A stretch of 64,000 bases of DNA from the NCBI RefSeq assembly GCF_000003815.2, contig NC_049982.1, forward strand, positions 19,699,883 to 19,763,882, read 5' to 3'. This DNA is from Branchiostoma floridae. Its lineage: Eukaryota; Chordata; Leptocardii; Amphioxiformes; Branchiostomatidae. The position numbers were made by a program, and so were the translations under genes. Below the pieces are notes generated by a model. That model saw nothing but the letters and a program-made list of their open reading frames with translations. It made no database searches and was not told where the DNA came from. Positions 1-14,176 of the stretch are shown piece after piece; positions within the stretch are counted from its first letter, which is position 1; every line of letters begins with the position of its first letter.

Positions 1-1090
1 TGGATTGGAAAATGGCTTATACATGTCTATTTAATGGCTTATAAAATTGTCACATCATGAGCAACCTTACATCTACTTCTCTGTACATCTGCTAGACACC
101 TTTAAATTGGCTCGGACAATTCAGTTAATACCTATATCTTACACATTGCTTGTGCCCTGTATCTAGCTGGAACCATATGCATTACTCTCCTGTATGCCTA
201 TTATTCCTAACAATTAACTTAAGTTTTTTCTTTCCATAAATTTTGACTTACATTGGCATGAAGATTTCTCAGGCTCAGCAAAAAGCACTAAAGCTTTCAG
301 AAAGGTTGGTCAAACAGAATTCTCACTACAATCCATGTTTTCCCTTCCTTGTTTCATCATACATTTTCCATATCACTCGAACATCTAAACTAATATTTTG
401 CACATGTCCCATGAGTTCTATTGGCGATTTGATCTAGAGTTGATTCACATATCTGTGCACTGTGTACATGTCCCAAGCAAATCCTCATTGGCTGTAATGG
501 CCACAAGCAGATTTTATCCAAAGAATGTTATATGGTCACTCCTGCACTTAGAGTTGCAGTTAGGATATACAAACGATGTTAAAACGGCTGCAAAGGCAAA
601 TAGACCTCAGACCACTCACATTAGATAAACTACACTTTGCAAATCTTTGTCATAAGCAGGAAAACCTCCAAAGAGCCGTCAGTGGGACACCAGGTCAAAG
701 CTGGCTCCTGTCTTTACAGTCAACACTTGCCACTGTCTTTAAATTAGGGCAAACAGCCCTCTTTCCTTGTCTTTGTAATCACCATCTACATTGACCAAGT
801 AACAAAGATACACATGATATACCTGTCCATTAGTTTGCACCAAAATAAAAACCATTTAGCAAATCATTCTATTCAGCAAATTTTTGCCATCTCTCTTCTG
901 AAAATGCATATTTGAGGCACTACAATATGTACAATTGTTAGCTTTTCAAGCAATCCTACTGACATACCTGGCTTTCATCTGTTGCCTACATTTCATTGAG
1001 AAGCTACTTTATACCTTTTTCAGGTAAGTGTATCTCTGCCCCCCTCACCACCCTGTACCTCCTACATACATGTATCCTACAATGTCATGA
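1..1090. other. Downstream flank and probable 3' UTR of the Sec15 gene
   Basis: No open reading frame here resembles a known protein and no codon-like conservation can be seen. The part next to 1091 should be transcribed as 3' UTR of the minus-strand Sec15 gene. I did not find a convincing minus-strand AATAAA signal, so the transcript end is not placed. The rest looks like ordinary AT-rich spacer. Confidence 0.4.
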
Positions 1091-4000
1091 CTACTCCTGT
1101 ATGCGGTTGCTGCCCCCATTCACGAGTTGTCGCAGCTGTTTCAGGACGGCATCTAGCAGCTTCCTTCTGTCTCTCTCGTTCTTCTTCAGGGAAAACAGAT
1201 TCTTCTTCTTGTCAGCCTCTCTCATTCTGTCATGCAAAAGGAGAGAATCACATACAATCTTTGGCAAAGGCTAAACAATACTAAACAATTAAATGGGGTA
1301 GGGAATTTCCCGAGCAGCCTCGTAACCCCTGCTTCGCCTATTGAGTCAGTGAAGTCAAGCTTGCTTAAGCTTGATGTTTCTGACTTAGGGAGAAGAAATG
1401 CTGCTACAGTTATCGCTATGGGCCGCTCTTCATCACCATGATGATAACATCAGGCCCTACGAACCTGATTTAGAAAAAAAAAATAATATGTACTTACCAA
1501 TATACCACGCAAGTTGAAGGAAAAAACAATGATGAATCAGCAGAGAAAAATGTACATCCCTCAACATGCTACAGGGCAGAGTTTTGAAAAGAACTAAACT
1601 GTAACTATAACTTTACAGATAGATGCCTGACAGATATTCTGTTTCAATGCAAACAAAAATAAAAATTTGGAATAGACATAACTAAGGAGGCAATCATCAA
1701 TTGCAAGTAAGTACTGTTAGTGTACAGTATCATTCTAAGCATTGGCAACTGTTCTTGAAGTGTCTTATCAATTTTTCATGCCCCTACACATGTACAAACT
1801 ACAGAATGACACCACTTAAGTTTTCTTTTAATGCTAGTCTCTAACAACTTGAAGGCACTTACTTCTCTAGAATAGTGATGGCTGTGGAGGGGTGTACTCT
1901 GACATACTTGTTCCTCTCCTGGCCATAGTCTGACAGGTACAGTGACCAGTCCCACGCCATGAACAAATCTAACAGCTGGGGGAAACAAATCATTTCTCCA
2001 TGTGGGTTAACACATTATGTGCACGACACCTAGCAATACGCTAAAGTACTGCACAAATGAAGCTGATGTTCCAACAGTTACACTCATAGATTACACATGT
2101 ATCTGTTCTACATGTATGTATGCAATACATAAAAAATTGAATGCTATTTGTAGGGACTAAATTTCTGCTAGTGGCAACTATTTCCATACCTAACAAAACA
2201 GCTTGGATTGGCTGTGCAGGATGTGCTTAGGTCTACATGATCAAAGGTAAATGTATCAAAGGTAAACACATCTTTAAACTCAACAGTCTGCAAGTCTTGC
2301 TTGCAAATTGGAAAAAAAGTGATTTTACTACCCGCAAAGCTGCAATCACTGGTACAACTAGCAGACTTACCTGTCTGAGTTCGACAAACGTCATCTGTAA
2401 AGCACCGTCCTTAAACCCTGGCACTGGCTCTGAGTCCACAAACTCTGCAGCAGCAAAAATTGAAAGGTTATACAAACAGTGATATACTCTACAACTACCC
2501 CCAGGGCTCGAAATTCATTTTTGGGATTAGGTGCACTGGTGCACCCAGCTAAAAAAATTGGGTGCACCAAAAAGTTTTTGGGTGCACCACTTAAATTTAA
2601 GTAAATGACCTAATGATAAAACTTAATCACAAGCTTCAAATTCTTAAACAAGTACCATGGCAGACATTTTTATTATCTTTTTAGCACTTAAATGTCAAGA
2701 ATATGATGTATACTAGTATACTTTGATATCTTAAAGACATAAACGTAAGAAAATATTTGGGTGCGCCCTGTGCACCCACAAAAAATAATTGGGTGCACAG
2801 CTCCAATTTTGGGTGCACCTGGGTGCACATGCACCCAGTATTTTGAGCCCTGACCCCAAAACATATATTATGAAGATGGTATCAAAAAGCCTGTACCTAA
2901 GCCGCAGTATTTAAAAGTATCACTATTAGATGAGTGTGTGAAGATCTTTCTAATTTCTACTGAATGTGAACTACGACAACATCAATGAAGGCAGATTGAC
3001 TGTGGTGCCCCTGTAAACAAGGCACTGATTGGCTCACATTGCATTTGACAGTGAAATACAACGTCAAACTGCTTCAAGCATACGCATCAAATCATTCAAT
3101 CAACACTTCACTTTACAAGTGTTGACAATGCAGACATTCAGAGCATGTCAAATGTTTGTCATCTTTCTATAACAGAGTCAATGCACAATGACTTTCATTC
3201 TTAGGTAAGTGGGTAGTCGACGTGCTCGTGCATCGTCAGGGTTATACAACCCCCTATGGGGGGCATACTCTTTTGTTAGTTTTCACCCTTGCCCACCCCT
3301 TTATGTTACAACTGTATGACAAGACTCACGTTCACACTGGATGACGTCGAGGTTGAACTGCTGCAGCGCTCCCATGCTGACCTGCCTGACCTCGTTGTCC
3401 AACAGGAAGGTCATGAGGGAGGAGGCCAGGTGTTTACAGGCGGACATGCAGGCTGTTTGGGCCACTTTACCCTGCGGACAAAACAACATCTCCAGTTCAG
3501 GGTCATTCTGTGAACAAGGTCGATGGGGTTCGTCCAAACATTTAGACTGGGGTAAGTCCCTACAGTTTAATTTCAGTGTTGGATATAAAGTGTTAGCAAT
3601 TTTCCATAACATCATAATCTATGTCTAGATCATCGTGATGTGTCTAAAGACAGTCATTATGACCGTTATTACTAATATCAATACAACATGTTTGCCAAGT
3701 TGTGGCCCTAAGATTAAGACTGATTAGTATTGAAATGACAATTGTTGAAATGCAAGTGTAAGCACATTTCATAAAAACGTGGTATAAAATGAGTGGAATG
3801 TCTGTATGGTGTAAATTAAAGAATCTTGATGATTGATGAAACTGACTGAGTCAAAGTCAGAGGAGTTCTGACCAGTTTGGGCCAGTGATACCTACAGGAA
3901 GGTTGGTGAAGACAGCAAAGGTGCTCTGCAGAAAGGCAATCAGGTCCATCAGGTAACCGCTGGCATGGCCACGGGGCTCCTGTAAGGTCCAGTTGTAGCA

Positions 4001-7000
4001 GGCTGCAGGGAAAACAACTTTTCTCACTTAGACTGACATGTCACTCGTTTGTTGCAGGTTTGAGTACAATTAGCATTAAATTTTGTGTATTGTATTGTTC
4101 TAAAACATACCAACCCAAAAGTATCATAACTTATTAACAACTTTGATTAAATAAACATCTCAGATGAGTCTCAGATGAGTTTGACAGGATATGAACATAC
4201 TTTTCTTATGATAGATTATTCCCTTAACACCCAATACAGCCATGCATTTTATTTCCTTTTAAATTTCAATACACTACCTGTACTGTAGATGGTCCCCGAA
4301 ACCACTGCCTGTCAATTAAGTGTGGCTTGCAACATTGAGTACAACCCATGTATTGGTCATTCTAGTTTCCTTTCCACATTCCAGACAGTGGAATAAAGTT
4401 AAAGTCACAAACCTAGATCCAGGAACTCGTCAATCTTGGTGTTGAGTTTTGAGTAGATCTGACTCTCAGCTTCTTGTCTTGTGTCCTACAGAAATACAAA
4501 AAATAGAGCAAAGAATGAAGATTAGGGATATCTAATAAAAAAGTTGATTCTCCAGTGTGCAAAATACTTTTTTGAGCCAGGTTGAAAATGTGCTTGCGCT
4601 GCGCAAGTGGGTATTTTGCAAGCTGTTCTCGTATCAGCTCTTTAGACAGCTATGTTACACAGTTGCTAGCTTACTCCTTAAGTTGTAATCCATTATTAAT
4701 GAATAAATCTTGAATGTATATAACCTTGAATGTATTAGTTCCCTGCAGCCTGGCTGTGTGCACACTGTCCCCGACTGCACCTGTCATGTTGGAGATGAAG
4801 TCCTCCAGGTACACACAGGCTGTCTCCAGGTGGGTTGTGTTTATGGAGATCTGGACCAGCTGGGAGCATACAAACATACAAACAAACAAAAGGTCACTGA
4901 AATTGCCTCAATAAAAAAAAATGTGACATCATTTTGACCTCCCCCAAAAGAAAGAAAACATTCTTGACCAATGCTGCTAGTTGCTCCATTGCTAGAAGGA
5001 AGGCATCTCTTATTTTCAATACATTGAAATGCTTTAAAAAGAAGAAAATCCAACTGAATATTGTCTCTTGGATTGTTTGATTGGTAGGTTTAAAGTTTTC
5101 CCCAGCACTAAAAGACAACATAAATAGGACTTAAGAGTAAAAACTCCTACTCCTGATCTGTTCACATGATGCTTTTCACAAAGCCTTCATTCTGGAAGGA
5201 GGATAGACCCCTACCTCTGCCATCCCCAGGGTCTGTTTCTTGATGTGTGAGGTGAGACAGCCGCTCAGTGTCCTGGTCAGCAGCAGGTTGGTGGACTTCC
5301 TCACCATATCATCGATCTCTGTGTGACTACACAAACATGATACAGCATAGAGTTGACATTACTGAGGAAATCATTCAAATATTCAAAAGCATTCAAGCAG
5401 TTCCATTGCAAGTGGGAAGCAAGCATGATGACAGTCAATACAATGCTCACAAAAATATTAAAATCAATGGTTTAAAGGACACGCTGGTTTATAAACGATG
5501 CCCTGCTTAGAGATCAAAAGGCAGGTATTGTGATGAGGACATCCAAATCCAATTAATTAGCACCAGTGACAATTGCGCTGGCAAACCAATCCTGAACAGT
5601 TATCCAGAAGACAAATCAGGGAAAGGTTCCCAAGAACCAATCAGAATCAAAGATAGATTCACTCATGGGAAAGCAGCAAACTACAGCAACCAACAGCCAT
5701 TCAGCACTAAGGACAGCTCCAAAGCCAATCAGAACTGGGGAATGATACACAGATCAGCACAAAGGACAGCCCTCATCCATACCCTAACCGCACACAAAAC
5801 TGACATTAACAGTTGATCAAGTCCAGAGGACCAAGACTCTTGGGGCAAACTACATACAACTGATGGTTGAGCTAGGTCTACACTGACATCAGGTTGACAA
5901 TAATATTACCATTCATTCATTCAACATAAAAAACCACCTTACACTAAAGGCAACATACAGGACATACTAACCTTAAGTTGAGATCTTCAGAGAACTTGAT
6001 ACAGGCATAGGCAAACTCCTTGATCTGCTTGTACACCTGAGGTACAGACCCAGAGAATGGGAACCTTTTGGGGAAGTCCTCCTGTAGGAAAAAATGTCAC
6101 AGGGAACATTTCAATGTCAACTGCAGTTATGAAAGGAGTAGGTTCAATAGACTTACAACCTGTTTTCAAATGTCCCCTTTCTCTATGCAGTTTTGACAAA
6201 GGAAGCACCAACTTTTACTTACTAAAGATCTCCTTCAAAAGCCATCAATCTTACTGACAACAATTCTTTTATCATTCCTTATCTCTGTTACGCTTGCTTC
6301 CACCTATTTGACAGCTCTACCAAAACAAGCCATTGTACTCGTATATAGTTGTTATATCAGAACAATAAGGACTACTCACCTTTTCCAGGGCTTCGTCCTG
6401 GTAGGGGAAACTCCGAATGATCTCGCTGTACTCTTCTTTATCAGCAACATAGAGAGGTGCGCATGTGTCTGACTCCAGGATCTCTCTATATGGGGACAGT
6501 ACATTTGTCATCTTCACTGGGTACAGCCACAGGCATACATCAGGTATGAGGTGCTTCCATCCTATGCTTAACTATGTAATCAGCAGAATAGCAGATACTG
6601 GCGCAAATCACTAAACACTGTTCAGATGGACATTTTTATTGTACCTGAATATCTGCAACCATCTCTTCATGAGGATCTCGTTGTACTGGTCCCTGATTTC
6701 CATGAGTAGGTCGTACAGTTGGGATACAGGGAAGCCATAACCCTGGACAAAAGAAAGTGGAGAAATTAAAAAATTTAATATATCATAGCCTATCCATATG
6801 CCATATGCCATAGTCTCATACAATGGGACAGAAAGTTACCATGATTATGAAAACATGTATTTTTACATCATGCTATTTGAAAAGGAAAGCATGATGTGTA
6901 AACTGGACAATACAACAAACTATTAAGTCACATTTTTTCTGCACATTGATACCTACCGCTAACGTATCTGAGAAGAGCACTATGAGGTTCTTGATTTCCA

Positions 7001-10000
7001 GCATCAATGTTGCATCAGTGCAGTATGCCTGAGGAGGAAGAAAAAAAAACAGACAAAATCAGTTCCAGACTCTTCAAAGCCTTGAGCCAAGAAAGCTTGT
7101 CATGAAGTAACAAAACATAATTGAATGCATGTTTGGTTACTCCGGCTTAATGGATAGCTTACAGAGTGAGTCCTGAGGACGGCAATGATTTTAGAGAGGG
7201 CCATGTCCCACAGCTCATCCATGAACTGTCTGGACACCAGGCCCTGGGTGGTGTTCATCACTGTGTCTTCCACAACAAAGAACCTACAAAGGCAACAACA
7301 GATATTGATGCACAACCAGGTTAATGTATACTGTATCAACAGTAGCACATTTGTCTTTACAAAAAAAAATAGTTCATCACACAAGAAGATGAGCCATGAA
7401 AACACACTGGAGATTATTTCATGGATTCTACAACTACAAGATGGCTGTAGTGTACTGTAGAATACTGTTTACATAAAAATGTACCAGATGAGTGTGATGT
7501 ACCTACCCTATTATCTGGTGGAAGTAACTCTTGTAACCTTGCAATGTTTCATGCTGTAGGAAAGAGGATGAAAACTTTTATTCTTCTTCAGCTCTGTCAC
7601 AGTCTTGATCTTATCTTGAATCTATTGCCCATCCCAATACTAGTGCCGCTACCCTAACTCACAATGTAATTTGTAAAGGAAATGTGTTTGATTACAAATT
7701 TCTGTTAAGTCTAATGTCCTTTGTAATTTGTGTTAACATAGACCTAATAAATTATATGTCTACATTTTTTTCTAATAAGCTTACCACTTATTAACAATAG
7801 AGTGTGATTTACCTCCAGCATATTCATACCAACATGCTATCGACATGCAAAAGATACAGGTTTCATATTTCAGTGCATGAATGTATTGTTAGCCTGTTCA
7901 AGAGATCTGTATGTTATGAAAGATGGGAGAATTCAACATTCCTACTATGGTACATTGGTAGATAACAAATGGCTCAATCCTAGTTTCTAAACGGTCATGA
8001 CTTATAACATCAGCACTACAACTATACAACATTGTTTTTCTTACCATGTTAGACTGAGGTTGAAGTGCCAGCCTAGCTTGTTTTCTTCTCTGTTTTCTAT
8101 AGTAATTTTCAAACTGCTCTCTGGCACCCTGTAAGCCAGAAGAGAACCTTTGCATCAGCATGTGAAAGGTATGTACATGAGCGCCCCCAGCAAGTTTCAG
8201 GAGAGCTGCATGTTACAAATTACCAGGTAAAGAACACACACAGATATCATTTCCTGTATCTTGTTGAAAATGAACCTCACTGACCAACTGGACAGGACAA
8301 ATGTACTGTGAAATTCTTTTTCATCCCCTGGACTTTGAATGGAAATCCTGTTGAAGGCACAACGATCCTAGGCGGGTCCAGGGGCATGCTCCCCGTGAAA
8401 ATTTGAAATCAAGACCCTCTGAAATCCTATTTACTTCATTTTGGAGGCAAATTTTGTTGCTAGACGCAGCTCAGTTCAATTAATATCTTTACATGCCGAT
8501 TTTTGTCCATCACAGAGGACGGAATGGAGACATTTTTTGCCTGTTTCCAGCAGCAAAATTGTGTCAAAGGACGGATGCTAGAACCCTGCTGTGAACATAT
8601 CATTTACGCAAAAGTTACTCTCATTAGTAAGTTTAAGTTTCGAATGATTGTCTCACCAGCACTGAGTAGATGTGCATACATCTGTAGACTGGGGAAAAGT
8701 CAATCATATCTTGAGCACTCCTCTCCTGCAACAAACATCCCACATTGTTACCAGACAAGTATGTATTTACAAAATAGCATTTCAAATTATTCTGCAGCAT
8801 CTATTTTAGTCGTCATAATCTGTATTGCTTTAGGGTGTTAATCAATCTGTAAAATGTTTGTTTTATTACTTTACTTTTTTTATTACTTTACTATGTTAAG
8901 ATTTAAAGCTGTGTGTTTGTTTTAATGCCTGAATATGCAATTCAGCGTGCTACAGGGCTGCAATATATTTGGAGATTGAAACTGCAATCAATAAAATATC
9001 AATAAAAAGGACAACATTCAAGTTAGATCTAAAACTTACCTCATCCTCATCTTCATCATCATCATCCTCATCTTCCCCATCCTCATTTCCAAAGGGGTTT
9101 GTCTCCTCCTCTGCTTCCTTCTTCTCTTCCTGAACTTTCTTGTTACCTGATTTTTTCATCAGGTACTTCCTCACAAGAACTCTATCCAGGTCCTTCTGTT
9201 TGAGTGCCTTAAAAGGAGAATGGTACCAACAGTAAAATGATTTCTTCACTGGATAGGAGTAAGTAGGTCTTAAACAGATATGAGCTACAAAACAGATGAA
9301 AAAAATATTGATGTTTCCAACAACTTTCAGCAGAAATATCAGAACTGATACCAGTACAACCACATATGGTATAATGCATTTTCATTGACTATAAAGGCTG
9401 CATGCACAGTCAAACTGGTTCAGAAAGCTGTTCATATTTGTTATCATTACATTAGTCATGTCCTATCATCTTTCTTTCATGTATCTTTAAGCCTTCTCAA
9501 ATAAAGAAGCAAATGGAATATCTCTGGTGGCTACGTAATTGTGTACAGAATATATGAGCAACGCCAGACGCATATGAAAGTATTATTAGAGTTGATAGTT
9601 TTACTGAAAGTGCTGTCAATGGCACATATATTGTGCATATAAGTTAACATATAACTTACATGGCTCATGGCATGCTCCCCTATCCTCTCAGAGTGCTTCC
9701 GTATACTCTCTAGGAAATCTTTCAGGTCTGACATGGAGGCATCTTTGATACTTTCTCTCAATCTCGGAATGGCGTCTGCCATTATTTTCGAGAATCGATA
9801 CCTGAAAAAAAACACAAAATTATACCTTTATTCAAAACACACAAAATTATACCTTTATTCAAAACACACAAAATGATACCTTTATTCAAAACAACTATCT
9901 TTCTAGATCTCCAAGGAGATGCTAAGATAAGCTGCTGTCTTACAATATTCTGGCAATGTTACAACAAAATATATCAAGTCACTATACTGTAATTCTTTAA

Positions 10001-13000
10001 ATGTTAATGACAATTTTCAATTTACCATAGTTCTACTATAGAATTGTTATAACCACGAAAATCTCATGTCTCCTTGTATATATATATATATATATGTATA
10101 CCGCAAAATTAAAAACTAAATTAGAGCAGGGCGGGACAGTGATGTGTGCATGTAACGCATGGCAATAAAATTCAACAATGGCTGATAACAGTAATAGTAC
10201 AATTATGACGATATTTCGTCCTCAGTTTTCATAAGTTCTTTGATTGAACAATAACATGAGCTACTGGCTCACCTGCTTACTCTTGGTAAGTATGTGTGTT
10301 CTAGCTGTTCAAGGGTCTTCAAGGCTGGGTAGTATCTGGGAAAATGATAAATGCACTGTCAGCATGTCAATTTTACGCTTCCTCTGTTGCAACATAGAAT
10401 CTCCTTTAAAGTGGAAGGAAGATTGGTACATTCAACAATAGCTGATTATAATTGGCATTCTTCTCAATATATCTTGTTCAGATCTATTCTAAGGGTCACT
10501 GCCTTGTAAGTTTTGAAAGCCACTCTAGGAGCAACTAGTACAATCCTGCTTCAGTGTTCTCTAGTGCTTACTCAATGCCCATCCCATTTTTATAAGCTAT
10601 TTCAGAGTAGATGGAGACTTATGCCATATGCAGTATTCACATAAACAACAGACCACATGAATCATGATCGATCTACAATACCTTTTCTGGTCCATCTGTT
10701 CCTTAAGTTTGATGTACATTTCCAGAACAGGCAGACAGAGGGACAGGCTTTCCGTAGCGGACGTGATGTTCTTCTGGATTCTCCTGCACTGTAGGAGCTC
10801 CTCACTTTTCTTCACCAGCTGTAACATACATCATCTTCAGGGCTTGAAATACAAAGGTGCAACATGCAATTTCCAGTCTGTTTTTAAGATGTGCAATTTT
10901 TGTGTGCACATAACAATATTCTGAATGTGCAATTTTTAGATGTAGAAAACATGCTGGAGTTGGACAGCAAGACAACAAAACTTCAATTTCCAAAACAATA
11001 TATGTACTACATATTATTTTGCATGTAATTTTTTCACAAATTGCATGAAGAATTTTTGCCATCATGCAATTTTGTATGCACCGGTAACTGAAAAAAATAT
11101 TTTGAGCTCTTATCTTATTCTTATAGCAGCCTTTGGTCTTACTGAAGGCCTGTATGTAATTCTTGAGAGAAGACATATGTATATAACTTACTGTAAGATT
11201 ACGAAAGCGCTGGGCTCAAATGTACAATTGCATATCTTGACAAAATACAGAAGATAAGCATGACTATAACTATATGTATAAGCCGAAGTAATGCCAACAC
11301 TATCTGTCAGTTGGGAATGCAGAGTAGTCTACAAAGATTACTCCACAATACAGTAATGTATTGAGGACAACAAATCACATGCAAGCCATGTCTCATGTGT
11401 GACACTATTGCTAATTCTAACCACTGCAGTGTCATCCACTCAGACATGGGCAGCCACAGCATCAGCAACTTCTCAAAAATAAGATATGCTGTCACAGCTC
11501 AACATTCTCCTTTTTACCTCCTTTGACGATTCCTGTAAGGCTGCATTGCTTTCTGTCACCAAACTCTGAAAGGAACAGGCAAAAGTTTATCCATTGGAAA
11601 AAGATGTATGCACAAATTTTCACAAAAGTACCTAAAAACACATCAAAAACAGCAGGAGCCAAACCAATGGTTGAAGAGTACAAAATATGCATTAATAATA
11701 TGACAAAAACAACAACACTCAGGTGAAAGAAAGGACTGTTTTGTCTGTCTCACCTGTAACTTAACTGCCTCGGAGCGAACTTTGAGCAGTTCTGTGATGG
11801 AGTCGATGAAGCCCTGGTAATGGTGGTTACACATGCGCTCAATGTCACGGTCATGGCTACGTATTCTGGTGTTCAGCTTCTCCAGGAACGTCTCATGTCC
11901 CTCATTGTCATAGACAGCTCTGGTAGGAGGGGAAAACAACCCAATCATTCAAGCTCATAACACCAGAGGTCTAAAGCTTGTTCTGGGAGAAAGCACACAT
12001 GCACACTGACCCCTAGCTCTAACATGCCACTACCTAAACCAAACATCAAAGCATTCAAAGTCTTTTCCTTCCTTATAATGATGCTTTGATTTTGAACTTG
12101 TCACTGCTGGAACAGAGTCTGTGTTTAGCTTGAAGAGGAGATGATGACATATCGCAGAGAGTACACCACTGAGGCAGTATTATCAACTATTATATATAAA
12201 AGTAATGAGGCTCCATTGGCAGGGGTACATGGCCAAGTCATATATCGTATACAGGAAAGACTTGGGTGGTGGACCCCGGGTTGTTATAGCTTATGAAGCT
12301 CTATTAGACCAATTGATTTTAGAAAGAATCCTACATAGTACTGGAACTGAGGAAATGTTTGCGGTACTGTGGTTTATATTCAGGATTTTAGCAATGATCA
12401 CTTTGCCGCAAACTCAAAATTTCAAAACCATGGCAAAAATTTTAGTTCTGTTTTCCCCTGTTTAAGCCCTACAAATATGTACTATACAATGTATTAGGGC
12501 GTGTTGCAGGCATTTGTTAGTGTTACAGTGAAGATGAATAGTGAATACCAACAAAGCACAAAATGAAATAGCAACACTGCAGATGGTTAATTCACTTTGA
12601 CAGTAGTTAAAATTGTATATATGTGTGACAGTCACTGTAGTTGTGTGACAGCTGTTGAAATTGTGTATCTGTGAGACTGTAGTTGAAATTGTGTNNNNNN
12701 NNNNNNNNNNNNNNNNNNNNNNNNNNNNNNNNNNNNNNNNNNNNNNNNNNNNNNNNNNNNNNNNNNNNNNNNNNNNNNNNNNNNNNNNNNNNNNAAAAAA
12801 AAGAAAAAAAAAACGAAAAAAACAAAAAAAGAAAAACAAAAAAAAAAAAAAAAAAAAAAACAAAAATCGCTGACAATCAGCCGGTACCCCGACTGATGAA
12901 ATTGTGTTGGAACTTGGAGGGGAAGAGGAATAGGAGGGGTGTTTGGGTTCTAAGTTCTATATCATCTAAGACGTTACATTCCATTTGTTTCCAGTACCAG

Positions 13001-13927
13001 TCCAAGAGGTAATAGTCTAATACTAGTGTAGAACCGTCTTCAACAATTGTCTAATCATCAATTCCTTACTAGTACTAGTAGTAATTTTCTTTTTAACAAC
13101 TGGCTAAGTCCAAGCTGTCATAACTCATTAGGAGGGGAGAAACAACAGTACAAGCATACGCCAATGAAGGTTAGACATCCAGGTAATAAGATATGCCAAA
13201 TAGCTGATTACTCAAGCAAAATTATGTCCAGTTGCTTGCCTTCAGTAATTATTTTCAGTATTTGGCGTAACAGTACAATAACCCATAATTTGTTTTTATG
13301 GAACAGTGAAAACATGAAAATTATGAACACTAATTGTTCTCTCTCTACTCATTCTTGACCATTCTCTCCATGTACTGTGGACATGACCTATAACCACACT
13401 GAGGCTCTCAATAAGTCTTATGTGACCAAAAATAGCATGACGTGATGTTCTAACCAAATGCAGTCCTGTGAGACCGTCTGGGGAGGGAGGGTCGCACTGC
13501 ACGGAACAGGAAGTTGATCATCAGCATAATTTTGCGTGCAAGCAACATTAAAACATTCCCCACGACGCATCATATAGTACTTATTGATCCATTACGTACT
13601 CAGTGGAAACCATGACGTGTCCTACGCCTATTTCATTCTATAGCAGGCTCCGTACAACCGTCTATCTATGACAGTTTTCGCACAAACATTGCAACGTTAG
13701 AGTACAACCATCGACCCTCCTATCATGACTATCGCTGGGAACAGGCAGAGCAAGGACGTTATACTGCAAAGAAAGGCGCAGAAATCATCCGTGTACCTCG
13801 TTAGAATATGTCTATGACATGTTTACCTCAATATCCCGCCTACCAGCCCGGGCTCGGAGCTTTCTATCTCCTTCAAAATGCGCTCGTGTTCGGTGCGGAG
13901 CTCTGCGCTCTCGGCGCCCTCCGCCAT
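1091..13927 (-). CDS. EXOC6: Exocyst complex component 6 (Sec15), complete 23-exon gene
   Basis: Sec15 subunit of the exocyst, which tethers secretory vesicles to the plasma membrane; Sec15 is a known Rab11-type GTPase effector. Coding exons in transcript order: 13827-13927, 11754-11919, 11518-11565, 10682-10818, 10273-10335, 9660-9801, 9040-9207, 8657-8725, 8045-8128, 7507-7553, 7163-7283, 6957-7028, 6645-6742, 6380-6485, 5972-6081, 5215-5326, 4725-4859, 4413-4485, 3896-4002, 3330-3471, 2371-2444, 1863-1975, 1091-1226. Every junction is GT-AG and phases agree; the total is 2424 nt, 807 aa, close to the roughly 800 aa of vertebrate EXOC6. Diagnostic segments include SMSDLKDFLESIRKHSERIG, FENYYRKQRRKQARL, GFFVVEDTVMNTTQGLV and KVAQTACMSACKHLASSL. 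An acidic run of D and E ends the seventh exon near residues 258-275. The sequence is about equally like EXOC6 and EXOC6B, as expected of an unduplicated ancestor. Confidence 0.95.
2512..2852. mobile_element. Non-autonomous inverted-repeat element, CAGGGCTC family, copy A
   Basis: A 341-bp element with ends CAGGGCTCGAAAT and TATTTTGAGCCCTG in inverted orientation, flanked on both sides by the 5-bp direct repeat ACCCC (2507-2511 and 2853-2857). The body is built from repeated GGGTGCACC or its complement near both ends, around an AT-rich centre. It lies in a Sec15 intron. The ends look hAT-like; hAT groups with 5-bp target duplications are known, but the superfamily call is inference. No transposase is coded. 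Confidence 0.7.
8369..8450. repeat. Interspersed repeat fragment
   Basis: This intronic stretch contains GGGTCCAGGGGCATGCTCCCC followed closely by TGAAATCAAGACCCTCTGAAAT. From memory, similar GGGGGCATGCTCCCC-type sequence is common as a dispersed element in marine invertebrate genomes. The boundaries are guesses and no terminal repeats were found. Confidence 0.3.
9814..9894. repeat. 27-bp tandem repeat, three copies
   Basis: Three head-to-tail copies start with ACAAAAT at 9814, 9841 and 9868, nearly identical (one copy has GAT for TAT). The array begins about 12 bp intronward of the 3' splice site of Sec15 exon 9660-9801. Read on the gene strand, each unit contains GAATAAAGG, so three polyadenylation-signal-like hexamers stand just upstream of that acceptor. 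Confidence 0.8.
10078..10097. repeat. TA microsatellite
   Basis: A short run of about ten TA dinucleotides within a Sec15 intron. It has no other visible feature. Confidence 0.85.
10838..11111. mobile_element. Non-autonomous inverted-repeat element, CAGGGCTC family, copy C (degenerate ends)
   Basis: A 274-bp element that begins CAGGGCTTGAAAT and ends ATTTTGAGCTCTT, decayed versions of the CAGGGCTC termini. Exact 5-bp direct repeats ATCTT flank it (10833-10837 and 11112-11116). The body repeats TGCAATTT or its complement several times. It lies in a Sec15 intron, about 20 bp from exon 10682-10818. Confidence 0.6.
12600..12865. other. Assembly gap flanked by low-complexity repeats
   Basis: N bases fill 12695-12794 (100 N, the usual placeholder for unknown length). 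The left flank, about 12600-12694, repeats variants of GTAGTTGAAATTGTGT and TGTGACAG in tandem. The right flank, 12795-12865, is an A-rich tract with scattered C and G. The gap lies in the first Sec15 intron and affects no exon I modelled. Confidence 0.9.
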
Positions 13928-14176
13928 GTTGGTTGGATCGTGTTTTAGTGGGGTGACAGAAATATATGGGAACGTGATGGACTGCTGGGAACAACGCAAC
14001 TTCCGCCCAGCTATCTCCCTCTGGGATTCAGATATTTTAAAGCGCGGAATTTTCAAACGTGACCAGGAGAAGGTGTGAAGGATACGAGAGTAAGAGGTAT
14101 CCTGCCAAGTTGACTTCAAGATAGACAGACTTTTCTCGCACATCAATAACCACACGGGCCTTATAGTTTAAAATAC

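Noticed and set aside
4557-4620. Inverted pair TGCAAAATAC / GTATTTTGCA around CTTGCGCTGCGCAAG
   Set aside because: A short palindrome in a Sec15 intron. It may be a MITE trace but has no clear ends or target duplication.
12462-12876. Open frames rich in Phe or Lys beside the first gap
   Set aside because: They translate an A-rich or T-rich tract and run through N bases, so they are not genes.
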